A DNA stretch of 64,000 nucleotides from Margaritifera margaritifera (Eukaryota > Mollusca > Bivalvia > Unionida > Margaritiferidae), in the NCBI GenBank assembly GCA_029931535.1, contig JAQPZY010001579.1, positions 3,772,501 to 3,836,500 of the forward strand. Reading direction: 5' to 3'. This document shows positions 11,520 to 25,215 of the stretch, piece after piece. Within the stretch, counting starts at the first letter, position 1, and each line of letters opens with the position of its first letter. A program made the translations under genes and the position numbers. The notes beneath the pieces were generated by a model, which had not been told where the DNA came from, did no database searches, and saw only the letters and a list, made by a program, of their open reading frames with translations.

Positions 11520-11751
11520 TACAGTCAGAAATAGTGCACTGTTCTGCATTGTTTTAGGCATTTGGTACAGAATAATTTAGAACACCAATAATTTCAACAT
11601 AAAAGAAACGATAGCTTGCTCCAACATTTCAGGAGCTAAATTAAGAAAAAAAAATCGAAAAGTTTAGGACATACATTGCATATTTTGTTTCTTTCTATAA
11701 ATAAGAAAGATCTTTCTTAACTTAAAGCACAAACAGAAGAAGATGATACAC

Positions 11752-11776
11752 TTATTATTATTATTATTATTATTAA

Positions 11777-11824
<48 letters not shown>
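11752..11824. repeat. (ATT)n microsatellite
   Basis: About 24 near-perfect ATT units. A second short ATT run of about nine units lies near 12543-12572. The stretch 11825-13020 otherwise shows nothing recognisable. Confidence 0.95.
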
Positions 11825-11825
<1 letters not shown>

Positions 11826-13410
11826 AAATGATAGGAATTAGCGACAGTTACTGTTAACCACAATTCATTTGCTTTAATCAACAGTTCTTTCTTTGTGCAT
11901 AGTACGTACTGCAGATGCATTCAGCAGGGCATCATATTTAAATAACTTGTTTTGATTGATATTATTTATTCATTGTGGGGTTTTTTTTCTTTCTTTCTTT
12001 AGCTATAACATCACATAAAGGACACTTAAAATACATATTTAACAGAACTGTTCAAGCCAACAAAGCAGAGGTCTGGTAGTGACTAGTATATATTAGAATT
12101 CAAAATCCTTGTAACTATTTAGACTAATTGTGAACTTTGTTTACTTTGATAGAAGTGTAACTATTACGAGCAAGGATCCTGTGTATACTTTACATGTACC
12201 TTGTCTGAACATTACCTGAAGTTCATTGAATTAATGGGTTTAGTTTATGTTTACCAAATATATTTAAATTTGTGTTCTCAGAAAGAGCAAAATTATGCTT
12301 TGTAAGAATGTTTGCATGAAAAACAGTGCCGCTGTCCAGTATCATGATATACATAGCAATTTGAGTATCATTGAAAATTATCGCCAGAAGGGAAGAAATC
12401 AAATTGTCTTCATCTCAACTGTTACAGACCTTTTACTCTTAGGAACCCTGCTATTAAAAATAAATGGGATCGCCTATTGACAGCTTCACACAAAAACTCC
12501 AAACTGTAAAAGCTTTATTTTTCTAGTTATAAAACTTAAGATACTATTATTATTATTATTATTATTATTATTCAACTGCAAATTGCATTGTTTGCTATTT
12601 GTGGTTTTTCTTTTGCAGTTCGCTACTACAATCATGGCAATTGAGCGAAAAATAACAGTTTATATTTTATGAAAATTCTAAAGAAAATTAGAATATCATA
12701 CGAATAGCGTAGTTGGAAAATAATCTTTTAGCTATAGTTTGTGTTGTTTATAGTTGTGATAGAAGTATAATTAGTGTTGAAAATGAAATAAAAGTCTTGT
12801 CAATATAGTTAATTTGTAAAGTTATTAGTTATATCTATTTGTTTTGTGTTTCTCATGTCTTGAACAAGCTGCCTCATGGAAAATGTACTTAGTGAACCAA
12901 TCAAAGATTGTTTTACTAAGCATTGATAGTATTTGAAATCTTTTCATAATTATCATCGACAGTCATATTGTTTAAATAAGTCCCACAAAATTACAATAAC
13001 TTTTATCCCTCTGCATGTTTTAAAGAAAAGGTGGGGATTATGTCTTCCTGTCATTCCGTCTTTTTGCCTCTCCATTAGCAATGTAGTGTAGCTCTCACAT
13101 CATTGAAAACTTAAAATTTTGGATATGATTGGGTGTAATCTTTAGATATACACAATGGTTTTAAAAGTTTAATATGACCTCTGGGTGGGACCAGGGGCTG
13201 GAGATATTTTTGAAGAAAAAAAAAGAAATCTTGTATGTATTGTATGTGGAGATCTGAAAGCTGATGAGTGTCATCGTGAAGGCCAGGGCTCTTACGTATG
13301 TAATGTGCTTTTGGGTTACACTCTCTGGTATTGCGCCAGGGGTGAGGCCTGTGGGTATGCTGCGCATGGGTCACAACTAAGAATATGTTCAGATCCCCAC
13401 CAAATCTTTT

Positions 13411-13425
13411 TTTTCTCTCTCTCTC

Positions 13426-13502
<77 letters not shown>
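13411..13502. repeat. (CT)n-(TA)n-(TATG)n microsatellite
   Basis: A CT run, then about 70 bases of pure alternating TA, then a few TATG units. Open frames here on both strands are translations of this repeat. Confidence 0.95.
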
Positions 13503-13549
13503 ATGAATAAAATGAGACGAAATCAGACATACAGGTATATCTTACACAG

Positions 13550-13965
13550 ACCATGGGTCATGCTCCTTAGCTTGGGACCTGCCCCTGGGTCATATCTTGG
13601 AAACAGTTGAGATCCCCACCTTCTAACTTATTGGTTGAAGGGCATGAGATGAAATCAGACATATTTCCAGTACAGAACCTGGGAAATGGGACTTGCTTTT
13701 GTGTCATAACTTGGAAACTGTTGAGATCCTCACCAGTCTATAACAAATCAGGTTTGAAGAAAATGCGGAGTTGGGATTTGGGAACTTGACCCTGTCTCAT
13801 AACTTGGAAACTGTTAAGATAACGACCCTATAACTACATATACATTTAATGGGCACAAGTGGATATATGCACTTGTACATCCAATTCATATATCCTGGTC
13901 ATGCCCCTGGAGTAGGGGACTTGTCCTTGGCTCATAACTTGGAAACTATCAAGATTGCCACTATA
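13550..13965 (+). repeat. Diverged repeats with a CATAACTTGGAAACT core
   Basis: Four diverged copies of a unit containing TCATAACTTGGAAACTGTT followed by GAGATCC-CACC lie at about 13589, 13704, 13797 and 13932, spaced about 90-135 bases. This resembles a tandem repeat type often met in bivalve genomes; that link is from memory and not tested. Confidence 0.6.
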
Positions 13966-14389
13966 TAGCCATATATACCTAACTGGACGCTAACATTTTC
14001 CCCAGGATTAAGCCATACCACTAATTGCGTAGAATCGAAGCATTGTGATTTGTAATCACATAATTCAAGGTTTTTTTCTGCATCTCGCTTTGGGTTACAC
14101 TGAATGTCATGATTACCAATCATCTAGTGTGAAAACTATGCAAGAGACAGCTTCTTGAAGAACATGTGGAATCACTGTGCATAGGTATTTGTGTAATTTT
14201 GTGCAAACTCTTCCAATAGTATTCTGCTTTTGAAACGAGCCTATACAGTAGATAAACTTTTTAAAATTTGCACATCGGAACTAGAGGGTGTCTTGCCATC
14301 CTTTCTTGAAAGTCAATGTCACACATCAAGGTTACATGTTATTTCAGGGTGATGTTTTTAACTCTGAAACTGACAGAAATACAAAATTT

Positions 14390-15405
14390 CAGTAGCAAAA
14401 TCATTCTTAAAAAAAACTCCTCACGAGAGAATTATTCTCGAAACTTCCGCCGTGTCAAAAACCTTAAAGAAAAGGTCTCTCTAATTGTTAAAACTGCTAA
14501 TGCTGAAAATTACAAAAACAATTTCACTTTCAGACAGTTACAAGACTCTCTTGATCGACCCCATGACACTTCAACAGGACCAGATGATATCCACTATCAA
14601 CTTCTGAAATACTTATCTGACACAGCTTTAAAAACACTGCTAAACATTTTTAATAACATTTGAGAAACTGACGACTTCCCGCAGTCTTGGCGAGAAGCAG
14701 CGGTGATACTAGTGCCAGAACCTAGATAGAACCAAATCGATCCTTCCAGCTATCGTCCCATATCATTCACAAACTGTATTTGCAAAACCATGGAACGGAT
14801 AATAAACTATAGACTACTTTGCTATCTCGAATCCAATAAACTACCCACAGACGTTCAGTGTGGATTCAGACACCAGAGAAGCAGAATATACCTTTTTTCA
14901 GACTTAAAGCAATTATTGGAGAATCTTTATTAAAGAAGGAACATATTATTGCTGTCTTTTTCGACTTGGAGGAAGCTTATGACACTACATGGAAGTAAGG
15001 CATAATGAATGGCCTAGGTCTAAGGGGCTGCCTACCTAACTTTATCTCCAACTTTTTTAAAGATAGAAACTTTAGAGTTAAGGTGGGCAGCATCCTTTCT
15101 GAAAACTACATCAAGACAGCATACTGTCAGTCACCCTATTATAAATAAAAATTAACAGCATAATGAAATGCCTTAATCCAGGAAATGACTGCTCATTACG
15201 TAATGACCGGCTCTAGATCAAAGAGTACGCATACTATTGAGCGTAAACTTCAGATGAGCATTAACAAAGTTCAGTAACGGGCAGAAGTAAATGGGTTCAA
15301 ATTTTCCAAATAAAAAACTAACCATGCATTTCTGCCGATTGCACCGTATTCATTATGACCCAAAGTTATATCTTGACGGTTGTCTTATTCCTGTTGTAGA
15401 GGCGA
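14390..15405 (+). pseudogene. Jockey-like LINE reverse transcriptase fragment
   Basis: This is a decayed non-LTR retrotransposon ORF2 fragment, read across several frames on the plus strand. Recognisable RT blocks in order are TSTGPDDIHYQLLKYL, SYRPISFTNCICKTMER, a GFR-type block, FDLEEAYDTTWK (motif A region), GLRGCLPNFISNFFKDR, then NGFKFSK and FCRLHRIHYDPKLYLDG after the catalytic region. The YxDD box is absent: the copy passes from CLNPGNDCS to unrelated sequence where it should lie. At least three stops and several frameshifts are present. The fragment ends at a poly-G run near 15426. No 5' ORF1 or 3' tail was found. Confidence 0.85.
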
Positions 15406-16185
15406 GCATATCTGCGTGGGGTTGGGGGGGGGGGGGGGGGTCGACCGTAAACTCACTTTTCTTCCACATATTAGATACATCACGGACAATTGTAAAAAAA
15501 AATCCCTGATTTAATACGAGTCGTGGCAAACGCAGATTGTTGAAGAATCCGCATTTGGTTTTTATGGAATTGGCAATCAAAACAAAAGCAGAATTGTTTG
15601 TATCCTTGTCAATTTTTCCAATATGTTTTCCTATTAGATTCCATGAAAATATACCTTTATATCAATAATAAAATGTTCGAAATCCCTGCATATTCGTCTT
15701 TTAAAATATGATCATTTTAGTTTAGCAACAAATCAGACTGCACCATAAAGGTCATAATTTCAACTTCTCAGATAATTGCAAGAGAGCAAAATTAAGTAAA
15801 CGTCAAAGATTTTATATGTAATAACTAATTACTACAATATTATATAAGGATTAAACTGGAAGAGAGAGCATTTGTTTTGTTAATAAACGTTTAAAACCTG
15901 CTGAAATATAAAACCACATAGATGAAATACTGTTTCTTGCCTTTTTGTAATGCAACAGCATAATTGTATTTCATTGATGGATTAACATAATTAACATCCC
16001 GAAACTCACTTAAAAGTTATGGTCAGTCTGATTCTTTAAAAAGCAAGAAGTATTGTAACAGTTTAGTAGCACCAATTGTATCAAAGTGGCTAAAAGCGTC
16101 AATAATTTAAATTTGCTGATTTTGTGAAGACTGTTAAAACTACTGAATGGAACCTAACATTTAGCTAAAGAAAAAACCTTATAGA
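15406..16185. other. No feature beyond a poly-G run
   Basis: Holds an 18-base G run at about 15423-15440 at the end of the LINE fragment. Otherwise AT-rich sequence with nothing recognised. Confidence 0.5.
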
Positions 16186-16189
16186 TTTC

Positions 16190-16700
16190 GGATTAAAAAG
16201 GTCAAAGGTCAACGTCAGTGCGACTGAAAGAAGAAAAATGGTTACCGCACAATAACTTTAGTTCTGGATCAAAGACCTGGACCACACTTTTTAAATGGAT
16301 TGCACTTGGAGTAAGAAAGAAGGCTGTTTTCCTTGGGGTGAAATGCTTAAAGGTCACAGTGTCTGAAAGAAGAAATATGATCTCAGCATAATAACATTAG
16401 TTTAGGTCACATAACTTGACTAAGATGTGTGAATCGCTTGCGCTTGGGGACAGAAAGATGTCTATCGATTTGGGGGTCGAAGGGTCAAAGATCAAGGTCA
16501 GTGTTACTGAAAGAAGAAAAATGTTTTTGCATAATAACTTTAGTACCTTGACAACATTGTGGAAGGCTTGTACCTAAATTATGAAACATGCATATTGGTT
16601 TGGGGGTCAAAGATCAGAGGTCAAAGTCATGTAAAGATTAGAAATATTGGTTTCTCAAAATAACTTTTGTTCTAAAGTAAGTTCCTTGACCAAACAGTGT
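16190..16700 (+). repeat. Four diverged repeats with AAGGTCA core
   Basis: Units of about 120-145 bases, each containing GGTCAAAGGTCA-like sequence, CTGAAAGAAGAAAAATG and CATAATAACTTTAGT, start near 16196, 16345, 16470 and 16605. Identity between units is moderate. The pattern resembles a dispersed family common in bivalves (from memory). Confidence 0.65.
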
Positions 16701-16924
16701 GATGGCTTGCTGTTAGATTAATGATGAAACCTATAGATTCTGGCGTTTATAGATTAGATGTTACGATCATGGAAAGTCTAATAAGAAAACGATGGTTTCT
16801 GAACGCTAAGTTTAGTTCAAGACCGCACCTTGACCGTAACTCCGGATCACTGAGACCACCGTTGGTCAATAATCTCCAAAGTCAACCATACCCAAATATT
16901 GCCTTCACAAAGGACTATTAAACA

Positions 16925-18340
16925 ATGGGAGGGCGTTTAATATGTCGTTCATGGTACCCTTGTTCAAAGAGTTCGAGATAGATTTTTACTTGCTTTCTTA
17001 TCGATCAAGTATTTATCACACCAACACTTACAATATCGCTTAAGAGAAATAATTGTAAAAGATATTGTTTTCTTGTTTTATTCAAAATAACCAGGATCAT
17101 AGAGAAACAATTTCTATGTGTTTGTATTCTGCGACTATCGTCAATCACCTCTGTCAAAACGCCTTGAAGAAAATAATATTATATTTCAGCGGCCGATCTA
17201 CAAAAATAATAGTTTTCCTCCTTTTTCTTGAGTAGCGCATGGAAGTTCTTTTCCTACATACGACTGATTTTGTGGACTAAATATTGGTAATTGTCTTTTC
17301 TCTTTTGCCAAGAGTGATGGATGATAGTTTTGTTCCTGATGTAAGGCTGACGTTATGGCAATAATATTGATATTGGCTTGAAATATACTACGGTAATCAA
17401 TGCAATAAACATAGCAAGAATTCCACTACTTGAGAAGAATATGTTTGCTTCAAATATTGCGCATTGTATCTTAGCAAGTGTTTTTGTTTGCTTTGAAGAC
17501 CCCTGTGAAATACCATTGCTGTCAATAGTCTCGGTTCAATGAGTAATTGTTAGATACTTTAGCTCTTAGTAAACATTTTTAACCTTTGATCACCTATTAT
17601 CCTTTCCGTCATCGTCTCTAAATATTTGATCTGAGTAAACCAGAGGATATGCATGATTTTCCTTATATCACACAAACACACACCAACCCCACCATTGCTG
17701 TCTCGCTCTTTGATAAGACAGAAGTTGTTGAAGATGGTCTTTAGAGATTAATCTATTTTGATGTTCCAGAAATTTGCATATGCGGATAATGCTGATATAT
17801 TATTGTTATCAAATTATTCCGAAAAGAGTGATTTTTTTTCCAACAAAGTTGGGGTTGTTGAAACAAGTGCCATATATGATCGAAATGTCTTTTAGGGACA
17901 AATTGTTTTCTTGCATCTCTGTCTCGTTTTTCTTCCATCTAATGCCTTTTCAGATGTACAAAAAAAGAAAATTCACAATAAAATATTGATCAGACAGACA
18001 CTTGCAATATACCGTTGAGAGCGATGCGTCATATAATAACGATGATCTCTTTATGTTTCTTAGAGGGATAATATATATTGTTTCCTTCTAGTTTCAATTA
18101 TTCAGTGCTTTATTGCCATTACTTTTCTCCTCTCGTTAAAGTATACACGACATTATTTGAGTGGCAAACCCGCAATAAAATAATATCCCTTCCTCTATGT
18201 TAAGCAGGGTATGGTATTTTCACAGATGCTTCGACGAGTTAATTTCAACGAATATTGAAATCGACTTGAAATATAGTACCGGATACTCTCCAAACAACTG
18301 AATTATAACTAAAGGCTCTCTAAAAGGTATGTGTGTTGTT
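16925..18340. other. Gene-free, with an old tandem duplication of about 1 kb
   Basis: Parts of 16.96-17.42 kb resemble 17.97-18.31 kb in order. For example, GGCTTGAAATATACTACGGTA (near 17372) and CGACTTGAAATATAGTACCGG (near 18263), and the CACTTACAATATCGC / CACTTGCAATATACCG pair. No gene is recognised. Confidence 0.4.
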
Positions 18341-18510
18341 ATACTGATGGGATTACAGGAAGAGTTTTAATTAACTTCTGCTAATTAAGTAACCGAACCG
18401 TGATGTTATCTATACGACTTGTTATTCGGGTTTGATATGCACCTTGCTCGTTGATATGTATTTTGTGTAAATAAACGTAATACTCTTGGAGTGATTTTAT
18501 AAACATATAT

Positions 18511-18574
18511 GTGATAGCACTAGACACCAGTTTGTGGGTTTAGTGATAGCACTAGACACCAGTTTGTGAGTTTA
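18511..18574 (+). repeat. 32-bp tandem duplication
   Basis: GTGATAGCACTAGACACCAG and the next 12 bases occur twice in tandem with period 32 and one mismatch. Confidence 0.9.
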
Positions 18575-18579
18575 CGAGA

Positions 18580-20460
18580 TTTGACTAATTATTGTGAGAT
18601 TATTTTCAGACTTTGCTTATGTATATCCGCTATTTGCTGATGAACTGTAATTTGCATTCGATTTTAAAAATTTAAAGACAGAGACAATATAGTGTTGTAT
18701 GACCAGAACAGGTCAATAACTCAGTTTCAGCTCTTTTGCAAACAGACGAATATGAGTGAAGCCTACTTTGCCTAATTTGACACTGCATGCTTGTTGAAAA
18801 AGTGAATCAAACCTTTTTTCTGTCGTTATCAGGTCTTTGTTAATTGTTTGTTATACTAATTACTCCTAACAAACTGCACTGAGCATGATTTGCCGGTGCA
18901 TTATGCGACGCCAGATCTGGGTCTGTGTAGTTTGCAGTTGGATTTTGAATTATAAGCGAGATTATACGGTACTACATGCTGTTTTATTTTTCATTGCTGA
19001 TTAAGAAAATACTAATATTAAACTTTGGTTGGTACCAAACTATTCTTGAAGAGTATTAATAACGGTTACTTTGAGACACTGCATTTGCAAATGTGATACA
19101 AAAGGTCAACTCAATCGAGGACTATATTTGTTGAGATAAAACTTGCAGTTAAATTTTTAAACAGTATTTTGGTTATGGTTATTAAGTAAACTCTGTTAGG
19201 GTAGAAATATGTGCTGCATTTATTGTGAGTAATATGCTTGGTTAAAAGTTGAACTTTGCGTATAAACAGAGTGGGGTCAATCCATAATTCCGAAAACAAA
19301 ATATATGAAAATATATATGTATATGTGTGCATAATTTCCGATGAAAAAGTTGTTGGTTGATGGCTGTGACATTAATGATACTATTCCAATCACGAACTGT
19401 TCGAGAGGAAAGAATAACATAGTGATTGTTTTTATGCCTTCATAGCAAACGCGAGTCCCTATTACGTGACTTATTTTGTGAAGAAATACTTATCACTGGT
19501 GGATCAACATGAAGCAGTTGTTGTGTGTGGTAGAGCCCAATGGCATATATGATGAATCAAGTAGACATTTTCTAAGGAACCTAAAGGTGACCAAATAAGG
19601 TGGGTAGCGAATACGTTTAATCAATAAGGTGATTAAGTACAAATCTATTTGACTTTGTCCCGTCTGCTACACACAGATATATAACTTAACTGATCTATTG
19701 ACTCTGTCATCCATAAGTGGGTCTGTTGATGAAACTAAACGTGTAATTGCAACAAAATTAGTATACAAATGACGTTTCATGTACGCCTATAATTTCTGGC
19801 TTTTATGCGTAGTCTAGAAAAGTTACCTCTCCAATCAGACCATAAAATTATTGTTTTAGCATGGCTTGAACATATTGGATTGCCATAGAGAAGATTTATA
19901 TAAGGCAATAAATTCTAAAGATGTTGTCCAGGTTACTGGTTCCTCCATATTATAAAGGTAATCAGGAAGTATACACAATCCAGTTATCAACGAGAGAGAA
20001 ATTTGTATGGTCAGGTGGTATTGTGCATATTTTATAATCTAATAATTATGCGTAAATGATATGGCCATAGAACAGTAATTTCGTGCTATGTATTGTCAAA
20101 TTGCTTTGTTATGATAATAAATTTCTATGTTTCTTTTTGAACAGAGATGTTCAGTTGTATAACAAAAGATTGGTTTTATCAATATAAAAATTTACAACGA
20201 TGGGCTTTTGAAACAGTATATGTTTTTCCTTATCCTAGAGTCTACACTCATTAATGAAATGGTAGCCATTTTCTGTAGGGTGTTCACAGAAAGACGATGG
20301 ATCTGGCAATAATTCTGCCCGAAGCAGATGATAATTAAGAGTACTGCATTTAGGTCTCAGTATTGCTAACTAAACAGAATCTCTATGCTCACAATAGGCT
20401 AGGATAGGAGCATAATTCAGTTTCATGTCGGTAGAATAAGCCTATTTTGTGTGTCCACCA
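18580..20460. other. No supported feature
   Basis: About 1.9 kb of AT-rich sequence with short open frames only, none showing a recognisable motif. Confidence 0.5.
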
Positions 20461-20470
20461 TGGATGGTAG

Positions 20471-20732
20471 CATGGGCGTCCGCAGGGATTTTTTTTTTTT
20501 TTTTTTTTTGGGGGGGGGGGGGAAGGAAAAATCAAAGGGACGAGACTTCAACGTGATGTTAATAGGGTCAAGTGGAGAGGCATGCTCCCACATTCGGATT
20601 TAGGTAGTTTAATATTTTGGGGGTTTGTTTTTAAATCGTATAGCAGGCTTGCAGCTACATATATATTGCACAATGGATTTTTAACAAATCCAGGAGGGGA
20701 TATCTGCCACCAACCTCCCTGCGGACGCCCAT
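20471..20732. mobile_element. Short MITE-like inverted-repeat element
   Basis: Terminal inverted repeats ATGGGCGTCCGCAGGGA (from 20472) and its complement ending at 20732 enclose about 260 bases. Flanks GGATGGTAG (20462-20470) and GGATGATAG (20733-20741) match at 8 of 9 positions, a likely target duplication of the hAT size class. The interior holds a long T run and a G run near 20491-20522 and no coding sequence, so it would be non-autonomous. Confidence 0.7.
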
Positions 20733-21266
20733 GGATGATAGGAAGGAATTAGTAAATGATGACGCACGACATCGAAATTGATGGAGATTGTTATAGTTTC
20801 TTACATAGCAATACACTACATTATCTGCTTAAGATGGAAGTACATTTGTAACGTAATATGCATATGTTTGCTCACCGTTTTATAAAACTTACACAGTGCT
20901 TACATTTCTTCTCTCCGAATAAGTAGGCCAACCGGTTTCAAAATAAAGTGTCTCTCTATTTGCATATTTTAGTAGACCGAAAACTAATTGTACTTTTTCA
21001 AAGTTTTTCAATTCAGCGGCACTACATGGTGATCACACTTCAGATACATAATGCAAGCTTGGGCGTATGTAAATTGGATACATCTTAAGGGGTCTAATGA
21101 GACCTAATGCAGATTGAATAATAATAATATTATGGTTTGGACAATATCCCCTTGAATTCAAGGCGAATTTCTGTAACGATAAGATGTGACAAATTGAATC
21201 TTATCTCCGTAAAATTCAAGAGCAGGTAAATAGTTCAGTTGCCTATTGTCAAACAATACACCTTAT

Positions 21267-23932
21267 GTTTTAGATGGATTCAAATTGGTTAGACATATAT
21301 TAGCTCTGTCTGAAAGTTTCTGTCTTAGATGGATTCAAATTAGTTAGACATATATTAGCTCTGTTTGAAAGTTTCTGTTTTAGATGGATTCAAATTGGTT
21401 AGATATATATTAGCTCTGTTTGAACGTTTCTGTTTTAAATGGATGCAAATTGGTTAGACATATATTAGCTCTGTCTGAAAGTTTCTGTCTTAGATGGATT
21501 AAAATTGGTTAGACATATATTAGCTCTGTTTGAATGTTTTTGTTGTAGATGGATTAAAATTGGTTAGACATATATTAGCTCTGTTTGAAAGTTTCTGTTT
21601 TAGATGGATTCACATTGGTTAGACATATATTAGCTCTGTTTGAATGTTTCTGTTTTAGATGGATTCAAATTGGTTAGACATATATTAGCTCTGTTTGAAC
21701 GTTTCTGTTTTAGATGGATTCAAATTGGTTAGACATATATTAGCTCTGTTTGAAAGTTTCTGTTTTAGATGGATGCAAATTGGTTAGACATATATTAGCC
21801 CTGTCTGAAAGTGTCTGTTTTAGATGCATTCAAATTGGTTAGACATATATTAGCCCTGTCTGAAAGGTTCTGTCTTAGATGGATACAAATTGGTTAGACA
21901 TATATTAGCCAGGTTTGAATATCTTCTGTTTTAGATGGATTCAAATTGGTTAGACATATATTAGCTCTGTTTGAATGTTTCTGTTTTAGATGGATGCAAA
22001 TTGGTTAGACATATATTAGCCCTGTTTTAAAGTGTCTGTTTTAGATGGATGCAAATTGGTTAGACATATATCAGCCCTGTCTGAAAGTTTCTGTTTTAGA
22101 TGGATTCAAATTGGTTAGACATATATTAGCCCTATCTGAAAGATTCTGTTTTAGATGGATTTAAATTGGTTAGACATATATTAGCTCTGTTTAAATGTTT
22201 CTGTTTTAGATGGATTCAAATTGGTTAGACATATATTAGCTCTGTTTGAAAGTTTCTGTTTTTGATGGATTCAAATTGGTTAGACATATATTATCTCTTT
22301 TTGAAAGTTTCTGTTTTAGATGGATTCAAATTGGTTAAACATATTTTAGCCCTGTTTGAAAGTTTCTGTTTTGGATGGATGCAAATTGGTTAGACATATA
22401 TTAGCCCTGTCTGAACGTTTCTGTTTTAGATGGATTCAAATTGATTATACATATATTAGCTCTGTTTGAAAGTTTCTGTGTTGGATGGATGCAAATTGGT
22501 TAGGCATATATTAGCCCTGTTTTAATGTGTCTTTTTTAGATCGATGCAAATTGGTTAGACATATATTAGCCCTCTCTGAAAGTGTCTGTTTTAGATGCAT
22601 TCAAATTGGTTAGACATATATTAGCCCTGTCTGAAAGGTTCTGTCTTAGATGGATACAAATTGGTTAGACATATATTAGCCAGGTTTGAATATCTTCTGT
22701 TTTAGATGGATTCAAATTGGTTAGACATATATTAGCTCTGTTTGAATGTTTCTGTTTTAGATGGATTCAAATTGGTTAGACATATATTAGCTCTGTTTGA
22801 AAGTTTCTGTGTTAGATGGATGCAAATTGGTTAGGCATATATTAGCCCTGTTTTAATGTGTATTTTTTAGATCGATGCAAATTGGTCAGACATATATTAG
22901 CCCTCTCTGAAAGTGTCTGTTTTAGATGCATTAAAATTGGTTAGACATATATTAGCCCTGTCTGAAAGGTTCTGTCTTAGATGGATACAAATTGGTTAGA
23001 CATATATTAGCCAGGTTAGAATATCTTCTGTTTTAGATGGATTCAAATTGGTTAGACATATATTAGCCCTGTCTGAAAGGTTCTGTCTTAGATGGATACA
23101 AATTGGTTAGACATATATTAGCCAGGTTTGAATATCTTCTGTTTTAGATGGATTCAAATTGGTTAGACATATATTAGCTCTGTTTGAATGTTTCTGTTTT
23201 AGATGGATGCAAATTGGTTAGACATATATTAGCATTGTTTTATAGTGTCTGTTTTAGATGGATGCAAATTGGTTAGACATATATTAGCCCTGTCTGAAAG
23301 TGTCTGTTTTAGATGGATTTAAATTGGTTAGACATATATTAGCCCTATCTGAAAGATTCTGTTTTAGATGGATTTAAATTGGTTAGACATATATTAGCTC
23401 TGTTTGAATGTTTCTGTTTTAGATGGATTCAAATTGGTTAGACATATATTAGCTCTGTTTGAAAGTTTCTGTTTTTGATGGATTCAAATTGGTTAGATAT
23501 ATATTATCTCTTTTTGAAAGTTTCTGTTTTAGATGGATGCAAATTGGTTAAACATATATTAGCCCTGTTTGAAAGTTTCTGTTTTGGATGGATGCAAATT
23601 GGTTAGACATATATTAGCCCTGTCTGAAAGTTTCTGTTTTAGATGGATTCAAATTGGTTATACATATATTAGCTCCGTTTGAAAGTTTCTGTTTTAGATG
23701 GATGGAAATTGGTTAGACATATATTAGCCCTGTTTTAAAGTGTCTATTTTAGATGGATGCAAATTGGTTAGACATATATTAGCCCTGTCTGAAAGTTTCT
23801 GTTTTAGATTGATGCAAATTGGTTAGACATATATTAGCTCTGTTTGAAAGTTTCTGCTTTTGATGGACTCAAATTGGTTAGACATATATTAGCCTTGTTT
23901 GAAAGTTTCTGTTTTAGATGGATCATTGTCAA
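21267..23932 (+). repeat. 55-bp satellite array, about 48 copies
   Basis: The monomer is built on TAGATGGATTCAAATTGG, then TTAGACATATATTAGC and CTGTTTGAAAGTTTCTG, with period 55 (for example 21271 to 21326). Copies differ by a few percent. A longer variant containing CCAGGTTTGAATATCTTCTG recurs near 21908, 22680 and 23125, with a close relative (CCAGGTTAGAATATC) near 23010, each next to the same neighbouring variants, so multi-monomer blocks have been duplicated. No coding potential. Confidence 0.97.
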
Positions 23933-23934
23933 CG

Positions 23935-24700
23935 CTCTGAGTTCCCTTTGTTACATAATCATAGCCGTCTTAATAGATTTCCGTCAATCCCATAACTTTT
24001 TGACTTTAATACTAAATACGTATGCCTAAGCTTTAGATAAATCGCAAAAAGCAGCAAATACAAATTGAATATCTGTTGCATTACGTAGTGTATGGGAAAT
24101 ATCTACGTGTTGAAAAGAAATAGAGTGACCTGGTATAAAACCCGATTTATATTTATATAGGAAGTTATTTTAATGGAGCTTAATTATAAACGTGTTTAAA
24201 GATTATTTTTTTCAAACACTTTACCGTCATGTCTGAAGACGAATTTGGGTCTTTATTTAGAGACAATAGATTTTCCCCTTTTATATAAAGTTGAGCTACA
24301 TTTCCCATATATGTTGTCTTACAGTTCGTTCATTGCAGACGTCATTTAATGAGATTGATATTTTGTTTTCTTTATGTAGCGTAAACTACAAAATTGGCGA
24401 CAACTTAAATGTATTTGTTATGATTTTGATCAAAATTACGAATGGGTGAAAGATGATAAGGCAATAAAACGACGAAGAGGCATGCATCCTCATAAGAAAT
24501 ATGAAGCAGATATATGGTAAGGTCTTAAATTAATGTCACGATTGTATTTGCTGTATGGTAACCACATACAAAAGACTTTAACGGGTTTACTTTCCAGCCC
24601 CAAATGGTTAAACTGGCATCCCATCTGAAATTCATATCAGAACATTTGTTCTCACTGATAGAACCAATACAGCGATATATAAAACGTGTTTGGTCATTTG
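23935..24700. other. No supported feature
   Basis: Unique-looking AT-rich sequence between two tandem arrays; nothing recognised. Confidence 0.5.
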
Positions 24701-24704
24701 TGAA

Positions 24705-25092
24705 GGAAAATGTTACAGAAAGCATCATATTTGTGCACATTTTACCATCCCAACATCTGTAATTATGACACCAAATGCAAGGAAAATGTTACAGAAAGCA
24801 TCGTATCTGTGCACATTTTACGATCCCAACATCTGTAATTATGACACCAAATGCAAGGAAAATGTTACAGTAAGCATCATATCTGTACACATTTTACCAT
24901 CCCAACATCTGTAATTATGACACAAAATGCAAGGAAAATGTTACAGTAAGCATCATATCTGTGCACATTTTACCATTCCAACATCTGTAATTATCACACC
25001 AAATGCAAGGAAAATGTTACAGTAAGCATCATATCTGAGCACATTTTACCATCCCAACATCTGTAATTATGACACCAAATGCAAGGAAAATG
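24705..25092 (+). repeat. 76-bp tandem repeat, five copies
   Basis: GGAAAATGTTACAG recurs at 24705, 24781, 24857, 24933 and 25009, with a partial copy at 25085. Units also share CATCCCAACATCTGTAATTA. Copies are above 90 percent identical by eye. Confidence 0.95.
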
Positions 25093-25147
25093 AAGTATTA
25101 GCTACAAGTATATGACACTTTGGGCAGCTTATCTGGCATGGTTATTT

Positions 25148-25215
25148 AAAAAAAAAAAAAAAAAAAAAATTGGGGGGGGGGTAAAGGTTATTGGTGTGTG
25201 TGTGTGTGTGTGTAA
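25148..25215. repeat. A-run, G-run and (TG)n low-complexity tract
   Basis: A run of about 21 A, then TT and about nine G, then about 13 TG units. Confidence 0.9.
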
